A stretch of 64,000 bases of DNA from Sipunculus nudus (GCA_026874595.1 CM049310.1:1304001-1368000); one strand, 5' to 3'; shown: positions 24,191 through 38,513, numbered from the stretch's first letter. A program made the numbers and translations. The notes: generated by a model not told the origin, from the sequence alone.

Positions 24191-26518
24191 GGGATTCTCT
24201 GTGTCAGATTTATTATTCATGGTCACCATGCAGCTATGTTACTTGCAATACAGTTAAACCAAAAAGTGCATTTTTCTGGCAAAGTAATGAATATTTGAAA
24301 AAGAGCACTCCTCCTCCCCCATTAGATTCTCAGCAATCTACTTGAGTGGCCTAATCAACTCAATCAGTGAGCAAAAACAGAGTGTCTCATATTCTCCCCA
24401 TCTCAAATTAAGTTAGCTGCTACTGAACACCAGTAGGACTGCAAGGATAACAGTGCACCAATCTACTGTGATATAAAGTCAGATATTGTATTTGCATTAT
24501 TAAATGTTCTGTACTGGTCACTCATATGTTGATGATAATCATCCAGTTGATAATGACATATGACATGTATAATATAGTCTCTTAAAACAATATGAGGCAT
24601 GTAAACTGGAAGTGAACAAGGGAGCCATGGGTCAAATTGCTCAGCTGAATTTTGGAAAAGTTTAGCAAATGAAAAATATACTTATTTTTTATGAGTAATT
24701 GTATATATATATATTTATATTAGCATTTGAAAATCTAAGAGGAACTGTCCCTGCTAACTGGTGATAATCAAATATTAACAATATATATTCTCAGAACTAA
24801 TACTGTGCACTTTTATGGACTATATCGAAGATGCAGGAGTCTCTCATGATCAAAAATATCTAGAAATATCATTATTTCATCTATGTGACAGAAAAATGTG
24901 CTTAAAATAACCGTGGGAATGTATGAACACCTGTCAATTATAGAATAAGGAAGAAAGTGGAGATCAGCTGAAGTATAATAATACACATTTAATTTATTAC
25001 CTGAAATAAAATGCTGTAAAAAAATAAACATTCCATTTTCAAATGAGCATAAACTAAATCTGATAAGTACATATTGCACGGTGTAATACATGAAAATTGT
25101 GACCTGAAACCATTAAATAATGCAATAAGGGAAAAAACATGATGGGCCTGTGTGTTATAAGAAAGGATACGTTTGACCGACAAAAAAGTGTTAATGTAAT
25201 TAATAATTCTAAAAACAGGTTAAACATATTTCCAAATGCAAATTCAAAATATTTTAATCATGAGTTTATTATATCATTTTTAAGACTGAACATATAACAA
25301 TTTACAGCTATATATTTAAAATATAGATTGTAGAACACTTGCATTGATTCTACACATCATCACATATCCCCAATTTGTCAGATAACACCACATTATGCAT
25401 CAAATGTAATTATTTTTTACCACAAAAATATATCTGATAACAAAACAATAAATTCAGAATTCACAATTCTACATCGTACCTTTATTTATAAATAATTTGG
25501 CTCATATATTATCAATTTATGCATACTGATGGTTTAAATTATATTTAATTTGTTAAACATATTTAAAACTAGATGTGTCGGTACGACACGAATGCCCCCG
25601 CCTGGGGCAAATTAGAAACATTTGTTAAATTTTGTAAATTTTTTTTGAGTTCAGGAGGTGTTGTATGGTCAAAAGTAGGTCAAGAAGGGCAAATGCAAAC
25701 TCGATCTGTAACGGGTCATTATCAAGGGACACACCAAAAATCAGGCCAGTATGCAGGCACTGTGAAAAAAAGTCCATACATGTGCATTTTTCATAAAAAT
25801 TTCTGTCTTTCATGAAATTTTCTATGTTCAGGATCTGTCATATGGTCAAAAATAGGTTAACTGGGACGAAACGCGAAACTCGACCTGTAAGTGGTCATTA
25901 TGCGCCCACAGACCAAACATTGGGCCAGTATCTGTAAGCATTGCATTGCGAAACTAGAATATTAGCAAAAGCTGGTAATCAGTTATAAATTTAAATTGGA
26001 GAGGTATGTACCATGTTTTATAACAATCCACCAAATGCTTCCTGAGAAATATCCCCCTAAGTTTTTTTTCTATACTAAGCTCTGTGACCTTGAAAAGTAG
26101 GTCAAGACCACCCATCTTTGAACCTGACCAAGATTTTGTAAATATGATGCAAAAGCACTGAAGTAATGAAGTTCCTTAGTTGAATACCTTTGGAGATATC
26201 CTGCACAAAGGCCAAAATTGAAAAATCCGATAAAATTTCATTAAAAAATCAGAAATTGCAGGTGACGCCACCAAAATTGTGCAGAACATACAGACCATCA
26301 GTCCCAATGATCAAAGTAAGTTTTGTGAAAATCCACACAATGGTTCCTGAGATATAAGCTTCTGAGTGTTTTTCTATAATCAGCTCTAAATTGTAGAAAA
26401 ATGGGTCAAGGTCACCCATCTTCGAACTTGACCGACATTTTATCGATATACATCTTCACTGATGAAATAAAATTCCAACGGAAAATCCTTTTAGAAATAT
26501 CCTGCTCACAAGGTAAAA

Positions 26519-29500
26519 ACAAGGGACCTATGGGTCACGACGCTCAGCTGATCATGATTGAACTATAAATGTATCACCATTGTGATACTATATTTAGTCG
26601 ACAAACCTTATGAATATCATGGACCTATTAGGCTATTATAAAGGAATATAATGTAATATGCGAGTAAATCATGTATGAAATTACCTGACTGATGGATTAA
26701 TATGGAGTAAATATAGTGGTTTATTTTTTATTTATTTGGGAGCTGTTGAAAATAGCAATATATTTGAGCAAATATGAATGCAATGACAGTACACTAAGCA
26801 GTGGTAGAATGATGATAAGGCTATTTGTTGAAGGATCTATAGTGTATAGAAGTCCGCAAGATTTCAATTTGACATATATAATGTTATTATTAACTATGCT
26901 GAAGAGTGGATTTATGAATTGTGACTGTATGACATGATATCTCTTAGGTCTTGACAAGGTACATTATATTGATGCCCACCACATCTACATATTACACAAT
27001 ATTGACATAATTTCTGGCACGTACATAGGCAACAAACAGTTATACAAGATATAAAAATATGAATATATCTGATTCAACTTGTTCTCGTTTACTGAGGCTG
27101 ACATTGGGATGGGGTTCGGAGAAGAAAACAGTGTGGGCAGCAAGGAGGGTTGGATGTAGAGAGAAAAGGAGATAGAGAGAGAGGGAGGGAGCATTCAACA
27201 GTACTTAAACACCTGGAAGGTTAAAATCTAAAATATTATGAAATGTAGATAAAGTCTGAGAGAAAGAGGTAATCTAGGCTATGGTTGGTTGATATGATTG
27301 AAGAAGTTGTTGCAAATAATATTTTAAGATCTGACCTTGCGCTTTCATTGGATACCTTTTTGACAGGCTGTTGACAGTTCAACATTTTACACATTTGTCT
27401 AATGAGATCCAATTTTTTTAATTTAAACTTTAATTAAACTGTTTTTTCTATTTTATGATATGTATACAGTTGCTATAAAATCCCCACTCCACAGGCGGAA
27501 GGACTTGATGAAGGGGGGGGGGGGGTTACGATGGGAGTTACAACGCCTCTGTCTCTCTGTATATATTTTCTTCAAATTATTAAATTTTATGCTATAGCAA
27601 TAGCACTATTGTTGACAGTGCGAAGGAGCAAGGACTTAGTGGGGTGGGGGAAGGGGATGGTGGGAGTTACAATACCCTTGCATATACGTACAGGATATGA
27701 AATTTAATTAATCAGAGCTTACAGGAAAAAAAAGTTTATTCATAATTATTAAATATTTAAAACGGGCAAGAAAGCTAGAGAAACAAAGCAAATAATTTTA
27801 ATTCCCATTCTTCTGAGCCAGGAAATTATGAACAATTTCTACATAAATTCCCTTTTTTATAACATCATTTTTTCCAGGTTTGAAAATGTAACTATACATT
27901 TAGAGTATAACATATATATGTGAATATTTCAGTTGATTCACATTTCTTAATTGCATCAACATATATATCTAATAAATTAGGTTTATAGTACCTGTCAACA
28001 TAATGGGGTGGAGGGAGGAAGGGAGGCATAGGGGTGAGAGAGAGAGAAAGAGAGAGAGAAAGAGAGCTAGAAAGAGAGAAAGGGAAAGAGAGAGGAGAAA
28101 GGCTATTTTGTGACCAAACCATGCATTCTCTAATGTCAAAATTGAAGCATGTGAGCAGTTTGTGAACATAAGATGTATATTATTACCATGATCATTGGCT
28201 GGCTTTTTGATAGTTTGTTGACAGTTCAGTAGTTTACACATTTGCTCAATTGGATCTATTTTACATAATATATATTATTAAATATATGTATTTTTATTTT
28301 ATAAAATGTATACAGTTGAAATATAACTGATGTCTCCAGTCCCCAGATGCAAGAACCTGGTGGTGGTGGTTGGGGGGGGGGGGGGGGGAGGGCTGGAATG
28401 ATGGGAGTTACAACATCTCTGTATTAACATAGTGTATATACATATAGGATTTCCACTTAATTCAACAATACTTACAGGATTAAATAGTCCATTCACAATT
28501 ACATAATATTTAAAAAAGGACAGACAGACTGTTAGACAAACAAAGCTGATAATATATTTTAATATTTTAAAGTTTTTCATCTGCAATATTACACATCTGA
28601 ATACATAAGTTGCTTTCAAATTTCAGACTTTAATGGCTTAAATCCATACACATACAGCATATGAAAGTTATTTCAACAGTGCTTAAAGGAAAAATTTCAT
28701 AATTAGTATATATATTTAATGATAATTGAGAGATGATGGACAGACAAGAGCTGATCACTTTATGTTCCATTCTCCTGGGGCAAGAATATGTTTCAATATT
28801 AGATCTTAATTTTTTCTTATCCAATTATCTTTCAAATTGAAAAAATTGTACACATTTGCAATATTAACTAATGTCCCAGTGCACAGGTGACGGTGAGGTG
28901 CTAAGGATCAATGACAGCTGGGGGGGGGGGGGAAGAGATGGGATTAACAACACTTTTGCATAAACATTCAGGGCAAACAAAGCCTGATCTCCAATTCTGC
29001 TGAGGCTCGAAAATAATGAACACATGTTTGTATTAGATCCTCATTTTTTTATTTTAAGTTTAATTTGTATACATTTCCAATATAACATATATTTCTGATT
29101 ATAAACGTTGATTCATAATTCTGAATTGCATCATCATAAATCTCAATCTTGTCATGTAACACCACATCATGCATACAAATGTATATTTATATATTCATGG
29201 GGGGGGGGGGGAAGGGGGTGTGATATGAGAACAATTGTACACCTGTCACAGCAGGGGATCTCCCCCAGTGACTGAAACAAATCAGGAACCCTGGCATAGC
29301 TGACTTCCAGTGACCTGGAGTGGCCTACCTGCATCTGGAACAAAGCAAGTGACTACAATAGACCCTCAAGATAAAATTCAATAACTAGCCTAATTTTCAA
29401 CCTTTTAGTTTCAAATTTCAGATTTAAACACATTAAATACTTATGTTTACATTCTGAGAAAATTAAATCAACAGTACTCACAGGGAAAAAATGTGCCATG

Positions 29501-30776
29501 GTCAAAGTTGGGTAAAATTTCAGGTACTGATTTTATGTTTATGCTAATAACTTATAAAATTTACAAAATACAGATCTAATTTTGGGTATACAATTGAATC
29601 TTAATTAAACAAAGTTATATACTCAAAAAAAATTCTCTAGCTTCAATAATTTTCATGAAACCTGAGTAAATATTTTTCCTGATTTTTTACAAAGTCAATT
29701 TTGTTTGGGCACATAACTTAAAACAATTAAGCAATACTGACATCATTTCTGGCATGTGCATAGCGAATGTATAGAAAAATATGTATATTATATATGATCA
29801 AAGTCAGATCAGTGGTTTTGATACTAGGCAGTCCTGAAGTGTAACAACGGTTTTTAATGAAAAAATGAAGTTTTTCATAAATATCTCGAAGGAATTAAGT
29901 TCTGGTGACCAAATTCTTGGCATGGTAGGGGATTTTGGAGACATCTTACTGTATGCCTAATTTAAGGAACTTAGAGCTGAAGCTGGGGAGCGGAGCTCTA
30001 GCAAACTGCATAACACTAGGTTGATGTAAACAATATGTGACATGGTGCTTGAAAACTTGAATAAAATCTAAAGTTTTTGATCAACTGGTTTCAAATTTTA
30101 AATGTTAACAGTTGAAATGCAAACAAAAACATGCTTTGAAAATTAAATCCACAGCAGTTACAGGAAAAAAACGTGCCATGGTCAAAGTTGGGCAAAGTTT
30201 AAGGTACCAATTTTTTATTTTTGCTAATATTTCAAAAAATTTAAAAGATTTTGATCAAATTTTGGGTATACAATTTAATTTTGATTAATAAAAGTTATAT
30301 TACTGGAAAAAAAGTGCTTAGCTTTAACAAGTTTTGTGTTAAGTGATCAAATTTTTTTCCTGATTATTTACAAAATGCATTATGTTTGGGCCCATAACTT
30401 TTTTAAATTATATAATACAGACCCAATTTCTGGCATGTACATAGGAACCATATAGAGGATTATTTATGGTAAATATGAGGAAAAACAGATGAGTGGTTTT
30501 GATATTAGGCAGTCCTGAAGTGTGAAAATAGGATTTTAATAAAAAATTGAGGTTTTTCCTTATTTTCTCAAAGGAACGAAGTCGCAAAGACCCAGTTTTC
30601 GGCTTGGTAGGAGATCTTGGGGACATCTAACATTATGCTGAATTTTGGATTCCTAGGTCTTACGGTTTCAAAACGTGCCACATCTACGGACGGACGGACG
30701 GACGGACGGACAGACGGACGGACGACGGACAATGGACCACGACTATAGCTCAGATGACTTATAGTCAGCTGAGCTA
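26519..30776 (+). mobile_element. Family A element, innermost of the four-level nest
   Basis: The 5' end ACAAGGGACCTATGGGTCAC and 3' stem-loop ending CTGAGCTA are both intact; the length is 4.26 kb. The first 700 bases match the inverted copy 51450-52099 (words ATTACCTGACTGATGGATTA, CATATTACACAATATTGACA). The middle has several GGGAGTTACAAC modules with poly-G runs at about 27518, 28371, 28920 and 29199, and a purine run at 28036-28112. The last 1.3 kb holds two 3' modules, and a GGAC run lies at 30685-30725. No protein is encoded. Confidence 0.85.
28036..28112. repeat. GA-rich purine tract
   Basis: Interrupted (GAGA)n/(GAAA)n on the plus strand, hence CT-rich on the gene's transcribed sense. 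It lies within the innermost family A element. Confidence 0.8.
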
Positions 30777-32335
30777 ATTAACAGACGCGGAAAGGACAGA
30801 CGGATGGACACCCGACAGACAGATGGACGGATAGACGGACAGCTTGGGTGACGACAATAGCCCATCAGCCTATGAGGTTAGGGCTAAAAACGGCTGTACA
30901 TGTACATTTGTCATGAAAATTTATATTTTTCATGAAATATTCTATGTTTAGGAGCCGTAAAACAATCAAAAGTAGGTCAACCAGGACGAAACACAAACTC
31001 GAACTGTAACTGGTCATTATCTGCACACACACCAAAAATCAGGCCAATATCTGCAGGCATTACGAAAAAAAGTCTGTACATGTGTTTTTGTCATGAAAAT
31101 TTCTATTTTTTAATGAAATTTTCTAAGTTAAGGAGCCGTAAATGGTCAAAAGTAGGTCAACCGGGAGGAAACGCGAACTCGATCTGTAACTGGTCAATAT
31201 CTGCATACACACCAAAAAATCAGGCCAATATCTGCAGGCACTGCGAAAAAAAGTCCATACATGTGTATTTGTCATGAAAATTTCTATTTTTCATGAAATT
31301 TTCTAAGTTAAGGAGCCGCAAAACGGTCAAAAGTAGGTCAACCGAGGGGAAACGCGAACTCGATCTGTAACTGGTCAATATCTGCATACACACCAAAAAT
31401 CAGGCCAATATCTGCAAGCATTGCGAAAAAAAGTCCGTACATGTGTATTTGTCATGAAAATTTCTTTTTTTCATGAAATTTTCTAAGTTAAGGAGCCGTA
31501 AAACGGTCAAAAGTAGGTCAACCGGGACGAAACGTGAACTCGAACTGTAACTGGTCATTATCTGCATACACTCCAAAAATCAGGCCAATATCTGCAAGCA
31601 TTGCGTAAAAAAGTCCGTACATGTGTATTTGTCATGAAAATTTCTGTTTTTCATGAAATTTTCTAAGTTAAGGAGCCGTAAAACGGTCAAAAGTAGGTCA
31701 ACCCGGACGAAACACGAACTCGATCTGTAACTGGTCATTATCTGCCCACACACCAAAAATCAGGCCAATATCTGCAGGCATTGCGAAAAAAAGTCCGTAC
31801 AACTGTTTGATTTCGGAAGGACGGAAGGACAGAATGATGGACATGGGTGAAACTATATGCCCCGGCCACTTTGTGGCGGGGGCATAAAAAATGATTCCTT
31901 CAAACATGCTACATTACCTCTGGATTATGATCTCAAGCAAAGTTTGGATCATTCAAGTGAAAACAGCTTGACAATTAAGAAAATACAGTTCAAACAATAA
32001 CAATTATTGCATTTCACTTGGTGAATATTGCTGTGTGGGGGTGGGGCGGGGTTAAGGGAGGGGGGGGGGGGGATTGGTGATATGAGAATTACTGTACACC
32101 TATGATAGCAGGGGGAGGGAGAGGTCATGCAGTGTAGCATTACTAATAAGGTTACCCAGGCAGGTCTGAAAAGACCAGAAGTGGGCCTCCAAATGAAAAT
32201 TCAATTTTTAGCTCAATTTTTGAGATTTTATTTTCAAATTTCAGATTTTAAAAGATTAAATCCGCATTTATACATACTGTGAAAATTAAATCAATAGTGC
32301 TTATAGGGAAAAAATGTGCCTTGGTTGCATCTTAT

Positions 32336-33895
32336 TTGAATTTCCCTTAATGTTCTAGGTAAGTAAAGCTATACCAGTGATTAAGACTGATGGAATGAGC
32401 AGATAAAAATTCTTTGTCATACACAAAAGACAGCATGACCAAATCAGTTTATGGGAGACAAAAATGCAATATACACAACTGTTTTGCACCTGAGGAATGT
32501 ATAACGAACAGTAACCTCACTTATAATGTGACTGATGACAAAGATGGCTATTGACCTAAAGACCTCCTCCATTATTAAAGTGCTCACTATTTATCATACA
32601 AAAGGTAATATACATGTTTGCAGGTTGTAATAAATGTTACTGTGTGACCCAGATGTTGCCTAGCCCACAATTACCTAAAATGCTCTTTTACTTACTCTCT
32701 CTAGAAACAAACTATCACACTTTCGGAAGGTTGGGAATGAGGTGAAAGCAATGACATAAAGGCTTTAATTGTACCAACATGAACCGATTCACAATGATGA
32801 AGTGATATTTCAGTTCCACACTGGTATCCACTGATTTATTTTATTTCCTTTGATTTTGAAGAGTACAGATGCCCTTGAATCAATATTTTGCCAATATTTG
32901 ATAATCCAACAGAAAGCAACATCAATCATTTCACAGTAGTTTTTCTTCACTATATACCTTTAAACATCAACCCTTATGGGGTAAAGTTTAACTTTAAGTT
33001 AAAGGACAACTTGGGACCACTCTCAATTAAAATGTTCCTGTATTATATGCAGTGCTTCAACACAAGAATATATCTAGCAGTAAGGCAACACATCAACAAT
33101 GTAAAGATTCACTACAACAGAGGTCTAAGGACCTTTCTTGGATAATGGAGACTGATGCTTGTTCATATTTATGTTATACCACATGGCAACACATGACCAG
33201 GGATCAAGTAGCCTCATGTATTCCTAGATTCTGCAATATGTTTGGTCAAGACAGGTGAAGGGTTGGAATTTCAATCCCTGGAGGTCCTGCTATCCAAACT
33301 CTGCCAGACCTCCATATTAAACACAGATGTATCACAAAACAGAGAGCTTTTGATATTCCAAATGGTGTAAATCTGCAGCTTTGTTGATTTTGAGGTAATG
33401 CTAGGAACGTTCTTACACCCCTTCAAACAGGAATTCATCTTATAAATGTTTCAAGCAATGCATATATCATTCTTAATTATTTTTTATTTTGCTTCAGGTG
33501 TCCACAAGGTTTGAATCACAACATATCATTAATTATTGACGGTCTGCAAAAGGGCTTTAAACAGCAACATTCTGTGGCAGAAGCCTTACACACTGGCTGA
33601 GTCTGGCTGAGGTGCTTAACTGCAATGTGAGAATATTGGAGTGTTCACACAGACCATGCACTAGTAAAAGGTTGAACTGAATCTGAACTGAACCTTTCAT
33701 GTGACCACATGATCCAAAATGGCTGAATTACACTGAAATACTTCTGACTACTATATGAACAATCCATTCATACAAAAAATGCTTTCTAAACATTCTGTGT
33801 ACACTGTATAAAGAAGAAATTATCTATATTTTATCATATATCCTGAATGAAATGGTGCCCAATTTATAGGGAAACAAATTATGCTTTCCCATGCT
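32336..33895. other. Intron 1, unassigned sequence
   Basis: No repeat family recognised and no exon with clear splice sites or family resemblance. It ends at the edge of the 63-bp satellite. Confidence 0.35.
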
Positions 33896-36800
33896 GATGT
33901 AAACAATCTGTGCCGAATGTACAATAACTAGGTTACCCTGCTGATCTGTGTGCAGCTTGATGTAAACAATCTGTGCCGAGTGTACAATAACTAGGTTACC
34001 CTGCTGATCTGTGTGCAGCTTGATGTAAACAATCTGTGCCGAGTGTACAATAACTAGGATACCCTGCTGATCTGTGTGCAGCTTGATGTAAACAATCTGT
34101 GCTGAGTGTACAATAACTAGGTTACCCTGCTGATCTGTGTGCAGCTTGATGTAAACAATCTGTGCCGAGTGTACAATAACTAGGATACCCTGCTGATCTG
34201 TGTGCAGCTTGATGTAAACAATCTGTGCCGAGTGTACAATAACTAGGATACCCTGCTGATCTGTGTGCAGCTTGATGTAAACAATCTGTGCTGAGTGTAC
34301 AATAACTAGGATACCCTGCTGATCTGTGTGCAGCTTGATGTAAACAATTTGTGCTGAGTGTACAATAACTAGGATACCCTGCTGATCTGTGTGCAGCTTG
34401 ATGTAAACAATCTGTGCCGAGTGTACAATAACTAGGATACCCTGCTGATCTGTGTGCAGCTTGATGTAAACAATCTGTGCCGAGTGTACAATAACTAGGA
34501 TACCCTGCTGATCTGTGTGCAGCTTGATGTAAACAATCTGTGCCGAGTGTACAATAACTAGGTTAGCCTGCTGATCTGTGTGCAGCTTGATGTAAACAAT
34601 CTGTGCCGAGTGTACAATAACTAGGATACCCTGCTGATCTGTGTGCAGCTTGATGTAAACAATCTGTGCCGAGTGTACAATAACTAGGTTACCCTGCAGA
34701 TCTGTGTGCAACTTGATGTAAACAATCTGTGCCAGAATGTAGGATAACTAGGATACCCTGCTGATCTGTGTGCAGCTTGATGTAAACAATCTGTCCAGAG
34801 TGTACAATAACTAGGTTACCCTGCTGATCTGTGTGCAGCTTGATGTAAACAATCTGTGCTGAGTGTACAATAACTAGGATACCCTGCTGATCTGTGTGCA
34901 GCTGATGTAAACAATCTTTGCTGAGTGTACAATAACTAGGTTAACCTGCTGATCTGTGTGCAGCTTGATGTAAACAATCTGTGCCGAGTGTACAATAACT
35001 AGGATACCCTGCTGATCTGTGTGCAGCTTGATGTAAACAATCTGTGCTGAGTGTACAATAACTAGGATACCCTGCTGATCTGTGTGCAGCTTGATGTAAA
35101 CAATCTGTGCCAGAATGTAGGATAACTAGGATACCCTGCTGATCTGTGTGCAACTTGATGTAAACAATCTGTGCTGAGTGTACAATAACTAGGATACCCT
35201 GCTGATCTGTGTGCAGCTTGATGTAAACAATCTGTGCCAGAATGTAGGATTACTTTGATACCCTGCTGATCTGTGTGCAGCTTGATGTAAACAATCTGTG
35301 CTGAGTGTACAATAACTAGGTTACCCTGCTGATCTGTGTGCAACTTGATGTAAACAATCTGTGCCAGAATGTACAATAACTAGGCTACCCTGCTGATCTG
35401 TGTGCAGCTTGATGTAAACAATCTGTGCCGAGTGTACAATAACTAGGATACCCTGCTGATCTGTGTGCAGCTTGATGTAAACAATCTGTGCCGAGTGTAC
35501 AATAACTAGGTTACCCTGCTGATCTGTGTGCAGCTTGATGTAAACAATCTGTGCCGAGTGTACAATAACTAGGTTACCCTGCTGATCTGTGTGCAGCTTG
35601 ATGTAAACAATCTGTGCCGAGTGTACAATAACTAGGATACCCTGCTGATCTGTGTGCAGCTTGATGTAAACAATCTGTGCTGAGTGTACAATAACTAGGA
35701 TACCCTGCTGATCTGTGTGCAGCTGATGTAAACAATCTGTGCCGAGTGTACAATAACTAGGTTACCCTGCTGATCTGTGTGCAGCTTGATGTAAACAATC
35801 TGTGCTGAGTGTACATTAACTAGGATACCCTGCTGATCTGTGTGCAGCTGATGTAAACAATCTGTGCTGAGTGTACAATAACTAGGTTACCCTGCTGATC
35901 TGTGTGCAGCTTGATGTAAACAATCTGTGCCGAGTGTACAATAACTAGGATACCCTGCTGATCTGTGTGCAGCTTGATGTAAACAATCTGTGCTGAGTGT
36001 ACAATAACTAGGATACCCTGCTGATCTGTGTGCAGCTTGATGTGAACAATCTGTGCTGAGTGTACAATAACTAGGATACCCTGCTGATCTGTGTGCAGCT
36101 TGATGTAAACAATCTGTGCTGAGTGTACAATAACTAGGTTACCCTGCTGATCTGTGTGCAGCTTGAAGTAAACAATCTGTGCCGAGTGTACAATAACTAG
36201 GATACCCTGCTGATCTGTGTGCAGCTTGATGTAAACAATCTGTGCTGAGTGTACAATAACTAGGATACCCTGCTGATCTGTGTGCAGCTTGATGTAAACA
36301 ATCTGTGCTGAGTGTACAATAACTAGGATACCCTGCTGATCTGTGTGCAGCTTGATGTAAACAATCTGTGCCAGAATGTAGGATAACTTTGATACCCTGC
36401 TGATCTGTGTGCAGCTTGATGTAAACAATCTGTGCCGAGTGTACAATAACTAGGATACCCTGCTGATCTGTGTGCAGCTTGATGTAAACAATCTGTGCCG
36501 AGTGTACAATAACTAGGATACCCTGCTGATCTGTGTGCAGCTTGATGTAAACAATCTGTGCCGAGTGTACAATAACTAGGTTACCCTGCTGATCTGTGTG
36601 CAGCTTGATGTAAACAATCTGTGCGGAGTGTACAATAACTAGGTTACCCTGCTGATCTGTGTGCAGCTTGATGTAAACAATCTGTGCCGAGTGTACAATA
36701 ACTAGGATACCCTGCTGATCTGTGTGCAGCTTGATGTAAACAATCTGTGCCGAGTGTACAATAACTAGGATACCCTGCTGATCTGTGTGCAGCTTGATGT

Positions 36801-38513
36801 AAACAATCTGTGCCGAGTGTACAATAACTAGGATACCCTGCTGATCTGTGTGCAGCTTGATGTAAACAATCTGTGCCGAGTGTACAATAACTAGGTTAGC
36901 CTGCTGATCTGTGTGCAGCTTGATGTAAACAATCTGTGCCGAGTGTACAATAACTAGGATACCCTGCTGATCTGTGTGCAGCTTGATGTAAACAATCTGT
37001 GCCGAGTGTACAATAACTAGGTTACCCTGCTGATCTGTGTGCAGCTTGATGTAAACAATCTGTGCCAAGTGTACAATAACTAGGATACCCTGCTGATCTG
37101 TGTGCAGCTTGATGTAAACAATCTGTGCTGAGTGTACAATAACTAGGATACCCTGCTGATCTGTGTGCAGCTTGATGTAAACAATCTGTGCCACGTGTAC
37201 AATAACTAGGTTACCCTGCAGATCTGTGTGCAACTTGATTGAAACAATCTGTGCCAGAATGTAGGATAACTAGGATACCCTGCTGATCTGTGTGCAGCTT
37301 GATGTAAACAATCTGTCCAGAGTGTACAATAACTAGGATACCCTGCTGATCTGTGTGCAGCTTGATGTAAACAATCTGTGCTGAGTGTACAATAACTAGG
37401 TTACCCTGCTGATCTGTGTGCAGCTTGATGTAAACAATCTGTGCTGAGTGTACAATAACTAGGATACCCTGCTGATCTGTGTGCAGCTGATGTAAACAAT
37501 CTGTGCTGAGTGTACAATAACTAGGTTACCTTGCTGATCTGTGTGCAGCTTGATGTAAACAATCTAAGCCGAGTGTACAATAACTAGGATACCCTGCTGA
37601 TCTGTGTGCAGCTTGATGTAAACAATCTGTGCTGAGTGTACAATAACTAGGATACCCTGCTGATCTGTGTGCAGCTTGATGTAAACAATCTGTGCCAGAA
37701 TGTAGGATAACTAGGATACCCTGCTGATCTGTGTGCAACTTGATGTAAACAATCTGTGCTGAGTGTACAATAACTAGGATACCCTGCTGATCTGTGTGCA
37801 GCTTGATGTAAACAATCTGTGCCAGAATGTAGGATAACTTGGATACCCTGCTGATCTGTGTGCAGCTTGATGTAAACAATCTGTGCTGAGTGTACAATAA
37901 CTAGGTTACCCTGCTGATCTGTGTGCAACTTGATGTAAACAATCTGTGCCAGAATGTAGGATAACTAGGATACCCTGCTGATCTGTGTGCAGCTTGATGT
38001 AAACAATCTGTCCAGAGTGTACAATAACTAGGTTACCCTGCTGATCTGTGTGCAGCTTGATGTAAACAATCTGTGCTGAGTGTACAATAACTAGGTTACC
38101 CTGCTGATCTGTGTGCAGCTTGATGTAAACAATCTGTCCAGAGTGTACAATAACTAGGTTACCCTGCTGATCTGTGTGCAACTTGATGTAAACAATCTGT
38201 GCTGAGTGTACAATAACTAGGATACCCTGCTGATCTGTGTGCAGCTTGATGTAAACAATCTGTCCAGAGTGTACAATAACAAGGTTACCCTGCTGATCTG
38301 TGTGCAACTTGATGTAAACAATCTGTGCTGAGTGTACAATAACTAGGTTACCCTGCTGATCTGTGTGCAGCTTGATGTAAACAATCTGTCCAGAGTGTAC
38401 AATAACTAGGATACCCTGCTGATCTGTGTGCAGCTTGATGTAAACAATCTGTGCGGAGTGTACAATAACTAGGTTACCCTGCTGATCTGTGTGCAGCTTG
38501 ATGTAAACAATCT
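33896..38513. repeat. 63-bp satellite array, about 73 units
   Basis: Units of GATGTAAACAATCTGTGCCG, then AGTGTACAATAACTAGGATA and CCCTGCTGATCTGTGTGCAGCTT. Variants: GGATACC or GGTTACC; GTGCCGAG, GTGCTGAG, GTCCAGAG or GTGCCAGAATGTAGGAT. Because 63 is 21 codons, long minus-strand frames run through it (up to 364 codons), but scattered 62-bp units (CAGCTGATG near 34900, 35720, 35847, 37486) shift the frame. Rare variants recur about 2.5 kb apart (TTAGCC at about 34564 and 36897; CTGCAGATCTG at about 34695 and 37216), showing that a block of about 40 units was duplicated. I do not regard it as a gene. Confidence 0.95.

Larger units (their letters stand above)
25953..30886 (+). mobile_element. ACTAGA-type element (family C), itself interrupted
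   Basis: Starts ACTAGAATATTAGC within a family B core unit and ends at 30886 with a stem-loop (arms TAGCCC and GGGCTA) followed by AAAA. A degenerate GGAC/GACA run lies at 30785-30840. B reads GCATTGCGAA before it and AAAACGGCTGTACATG after. Intact B units read GCGAAAAAAAGTCCGTACATG, so insertion was between A residues with no visible duplication. The body contains CAGGTGACGCCACC (about 26261-26275), a variant of the shared core palindrome. Only about 680 bases belong to C itself; the rest is the nested family A element. Confidence 0.72.
25568..31886 (+). mobile_element. ACTAGA-type HINE with about 180-bp core repeats (family B)
   Basis: Starts ACTAGAT then a 15-base hairpin GTGTCGGTACGACAC (25575-25589). 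Next comes ATGCCCCCGCC (25592-25602), whose exact complement GGCGGGGGCAT closes the element at 31875-31885. The 3' stem-loop is 31856-31886, followed by an A-run. The core has two units at the left (25600-25952) and about five at right (30890-31800), each about 180 bp with GTACATGTG and ACTCGA(T/A)CTGTAACTGGTCA words. A GGAC/GGAA microsatellite precedes the stem-loop. Family C splits the second unit; deleting C restores the unit period. Coding capacity is absent. Confidence 0.82.
24616..32335 (+). mobile_element. Family A element (outermost of a four-level nest)
   Basis: The 5' end ACAAGGGAGCCATGGGTCAA is at 24616. Its body resembles 44930-45290 (words CATCATCA... and ATAAATAATTTG). Family B interrupts it at 25568, and it resumes at 31887 with AATGATTCCTTCAAACATGC. 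That corresponds to the uninterrupted copy near 45270-45310 (CAAAAGAAAATTGATTTC then TTTCATATGCTACATTACC). After a poly-G run at about 32058-32072 it fades out at about 32335, shortly after an AAAAAATGTGCC word, without a stem-loop. The 3' end is therefore lost. Confidence 0.65.

Noticed and set aside
33824-38307. Long minus-strand frames (295, 208, 364 codons) with a 21-residue repeat
   Set aside because: Product of a stop-free 63-bp satellite unit; frames break at 62-bp units, with no start context, splice support or known repeat-protein resemblance.
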